From assembly GCA_022925895.1 (NCBI GenBank), contig JAKSYS010000006.1, positions 248,001-312,000 of the forward strand: DNA of 64,000 nt. Direction: 5' to 3'. Of the stretch, positions 61,999 through 64,000 are shown piece after piece; the first letter of the stretch is position 1, and the number at the start of each line of letters is the position of its first letter. The notes beneath the pieces were generated by a model. It searched no databases. It was given only the letters and a program-made list of their open reading frames with translations, and was not told the origin of the DNA. The stretch is from Fragilaria crotonensis. Lineage: Eukaryota > Bacillariophyta > Fragilariophyceae > Fragilariales > Fragilariaceae. Position numbers and translations under genes: made by a program.

Positions 61999-64000
61999 TT
62001 AGATCAATCGGTTGTGAACAAGATATTGTACGAATTTGAGGAATGTCGACGTCTGGAGAACTCGTGACAGAATCTTGGGAATGTCTTGTTGTGCCAACCA
62101 TTTCGGACCATTCTCCCTCAAAAAGTCAAGGGGGTGAATCGACGCCAGTCGTCTACTCTTCATGGAATGCGGGATGCGATGAAGCTTCAAGACGCGGTCA
62201 CCTGCTTGAACTCGTTCCATGATATATTCCTCTGAAGTCATGACCTTGTCAACAAGCTTGAGTTCTAGGGCCTCTAATCCAAGATAAATGTCACCGTCGG
62301 CAACTACATCGATAGCATCCCCAAGTGCTGGGCGCCCACGAACAACGAGCTCGCGAAAGGCTCCATGGACTTTCTCCAGATTCTTTTGAGCTATCTCTAG
62401 ACCGCCTTTGGTGATCTCCCCATACGTTGAGAGTGGTGCCTTGGCATCGCCGGCCGTCAGTACCATAGGCAAGATGCCATACTTCTGCAACGCTTTATTG
62501 AAGTTCAAGCCTTCACGAATAACACCGATGCTACCGACGACAGCAAAAGGCGCAGCCACTACTTTGCTGGCTTGACTAGCGATCATGTAACCGCCACTTG
62601 CGGCCACCTTGTCGACGCAAACGGTGGTGACGATGCCCTCTTCATCCGTGAGTCGGCGAATTTGAGCCGCTCCCAACCCAAAGTCTGACACTCCACCTCC
62701 AGGAGATTCCACCAAAACTACAACTTCTATTTCCACCGCAGTCGAATTATGAGCTCCGAAGGCCTTGCGTCGATGTTCAGTTAAAATAAATGTCACAACA
62801 TCCTCCAGATGTGTCATGTCAAAATCACCCTTTTCAGACTTGGACAGTTCCACGACAATTACAGTGCGATCGAACATTTGGTCAAGACCCTTCTTAGCAA
62901 TGTGCTCATTCTTTCGAGCTAGTTGTTGTTCCTTTCTAAGTTGACGCTTAAGGTGATGCCGCCATCGTCTTTCGGATACGGCAGTGGGCGGCGTCCTCAA
63001 TGCAGTTTGCAGGGCATCGCTATCCTTGGAATGTCTGTCATTCAGACGCTCCCACTGAAAATGTTGCGTTGGCTTCCTGAGAGATTTGATTTCTTCATCG
63101 GCAAACCATCTCGTCAACGATGTGAGGAACCAAAATCGAACACCAGTCGAAATAATCGTAGCAATTGCTTCAGCAATAATGGCTGTTGTAGGTGTTGGCT
63201 GGCCGGGTTGTTGCCGCGGTGCTGGCATTCCTCGTTGAGCTCGGCCATCGGGACCCATGATTATAAGTCCACCTCCTGGTTGCTGCGGGTGCATTGGAAA
63301 GCCCATTGGCACACCTTGTGTTTGAGATACCACCGGCGAGGGTCTGTCATCTGTGGTTTCGTCCGTGCGAGTGGCATTCACTACCTCTTTCTCCTTTTCG
63401 ATAGCCGTCGCATTCGATTTGGATTTGGCGGCATCATCGTTTTCGGATGTGCCTGCTCCAAATCGAAAGAGCGTTCGCTTTGCTGCTTGCCTTCCAGAGG
63501 TGTCGTCCTTCGGTGTCTCCAAACGCTGCGATTCCTCTGGTGAGGTGGTGACACATTCGGTCTCCTCCTTGTCATCGACGGGCGGCTTAGCTGTCTCATT
63601 CTTTATTTCAACCTCAACAGTTTCTTTGACGCTAACTCCAAATCGCAATCGTCTTGGCTTCGACTGTTGTTGGCCGCGAGCAATTTCGTTTGTAGGCTCG
63701 ACTGGTCGCTCCTCCGCTTCTGACATGTCGCTTCGGTGAATGTCGTCTCCAGTGACTGGAGATGCACTGGTAGGCTCACTCTTGGGATCATCATTGCTGT
63801 CAACCTTAGTGGTGGTCTCGCTTTCCTTGATGCCCGCACCGAATCGAAAGAGTCTCGACTGTGGCTGAGCCTCAATTTCATCGTTTTTGTTTGCCGTGCT
63901 CAATGCTGATTCTTCTTTTTCTTGGCTGCTAGCGGGCTCAGTTGGTCCCTTTTGATGGCTGGGTTCTTCCACATTACCATTAGATTCCTCCTTCTTCGTG
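61999..64000 (-). CDS. S49 peptidase, SppA/SohB type (5' end beyond window)
   Basis: The frame stays open to the window edge and has no convincing ATG inside, so the N-terminus lies beyond 64000. Numbered from the GTG at 63972, residues 1-220 are acidic and disordered, with three copies of a L(F/R)RFG(A/V)(G/S) motif. A membrane segment lies at about 263-282 (TAIIAEAIATIISTGVRFWF). The protease domain has the catalytic serine S459 (VAASGGYMIA) and lysine K511 (AGDAKAPLSTYGEITKGG), 52 apart as in bacterial SppA. The SPGGGVSDFG and GSIGVI strands are conserved. Such enzymes degrade membrane or signal peptides. A plastid or other organelle location is possible but the targeting region is not in view. 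Confidence 0.9.
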   Translation of the reverse strand, partial: TKKEESNGNVEEPSHQKGPTEPASSQEKEESALSTANKNDEIEAQPQSRLFRFGAGIKESETTTKVDSNDDPKSEPTSASPVTGDDIHRSDMSEAEERPVEPTNEIARGQQQSKPRRLRFGVSVKETVEVEIKNETAKPPVDDKEETECVTTSPEESQRLETPKDDTSGRQAAKRTLFRFGAGTSENDDAAKSKSNATAIEKEKEVVNATRTDETTDDRPSPVVSQTQGVPMGFPMHPQQPGGGLIIMGPDGRAQRGMPAPRQQPGQPTPTTAIIAEAIATIISTGVRFWFLTSLTRWFADEEIKSLRKPTQHFQWERLNDRHSKDSDALQTALRTPPTAVSERRWRHHLKRQLRKEQQLARKNEHIAKKGLDQMFDRTVIVVELSKSEKGDFDMTHLEDVVTFILTEHRRKAFGAHNSTAVEIEVVVLVESPGGGVSDFGLGAAQIRRLTDEEGIVTTVCVDKVAASGGYMIASQASKVVAAPFAVVGSIGVIREGLNFNKALQKYGILPMVLTAGDAKAPLSTYGEITKGGLEIAQKNLEKVHGAFRELVVRGRPALGDAIDVVADGDIYLGLEALELKLVDKVMTSEEYIMERVQAGDRVLKLHRIPHSMKSRRLASIHPLDFLRENGPKWLAQQDIPKILSRVLQTSTFLKFVQYLVHNRLI

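Noticed and set aside
1-64000. tRNA, rRNA and snRNA genes
   Set aside because: No convincing tRNA A/B box pair or rRNA-like stretch was noticed by eye; this is not a substitute for a covariance-model search.

Overview
The window looks like nuclear DNA of a unicellular stramenopile, most likely a pennate diatom. Genes are eukaryotic with short GT-AG introns (70-147 bp). The retrotransposon relics read like the CoDi (Copia of diatoms) families, and other relic proteins (a tyrosine-recombinase element, a pogo-like DDE protein, a TNP2-like multicopy protein) are types I associate with diatom and algal genomes. Species is not determined. All family calls come from reading translations; no database search was run.

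Layout. 1-3330: decayed minus-strand Copia relic running off the left edge. 3961-6327: TPR gene with an upstream ORF, then a small hypothetical. 6290-10259: an O-fucosyltransferase-like gene (minus, one intron, one frameshift) with a wrecked paralogue downstream containing internal tandem repeats. 10790-12674: Mutator-like long-TIR relic holding a nested TA-flanked MITE. 12675-16083: gene-poor AT-rich DNA. 16088-22747: near-complete Copia element with identical 177-bp LTRs. 23491-24237: TPR paralogue A. 25375-29570: two-gene PIF/Harbinger element with TIRs and a TCA target duplication. 30300-32400: Gag-like and tyrosine-recombinase relics. 33690-45680: a nest in which a plus-strand Copia relic (TSD CTGGA) sits in the 5' LTR of an older minus-strand Copia relic, itself split by a pogo-like relic. 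45907-46582: NAA20. 46962-47708: TPR paralogue B, inverted relative to A. 48390-48748: hAT-like MITE. 49440-50640: multicopy transposon protein fragment.

From 51 kb on the window is compact housekeeping sequence: PRPF31 (splicing), an ankyrin-repeat protein, GTF2H5/TFB5 (TFIIH), a choline-transporter-like protein, DDX10/DBP4 (ribosome biogenesis helicase), a THUMPD3-like tRNA methyltransferase and an SppA/SohB-type S49 peptidase cut by the right edge. Three pairs are convergent with only 23-100 bp between stop codons. None of these genes shows a frameshift.

The most notable items are the two-ORF Harbinger element whose accessory protein carries a cysteine cluster, the young Copia with an in-frame UGA between Gag and Pol, the nested and inverted Copia stack, and the fucosyltransferase pseudogene with frame-shifting 61-bp repeats. 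I found no defence system, CRISPR array, rRNA or tRNA gene, and no complete new pathway.
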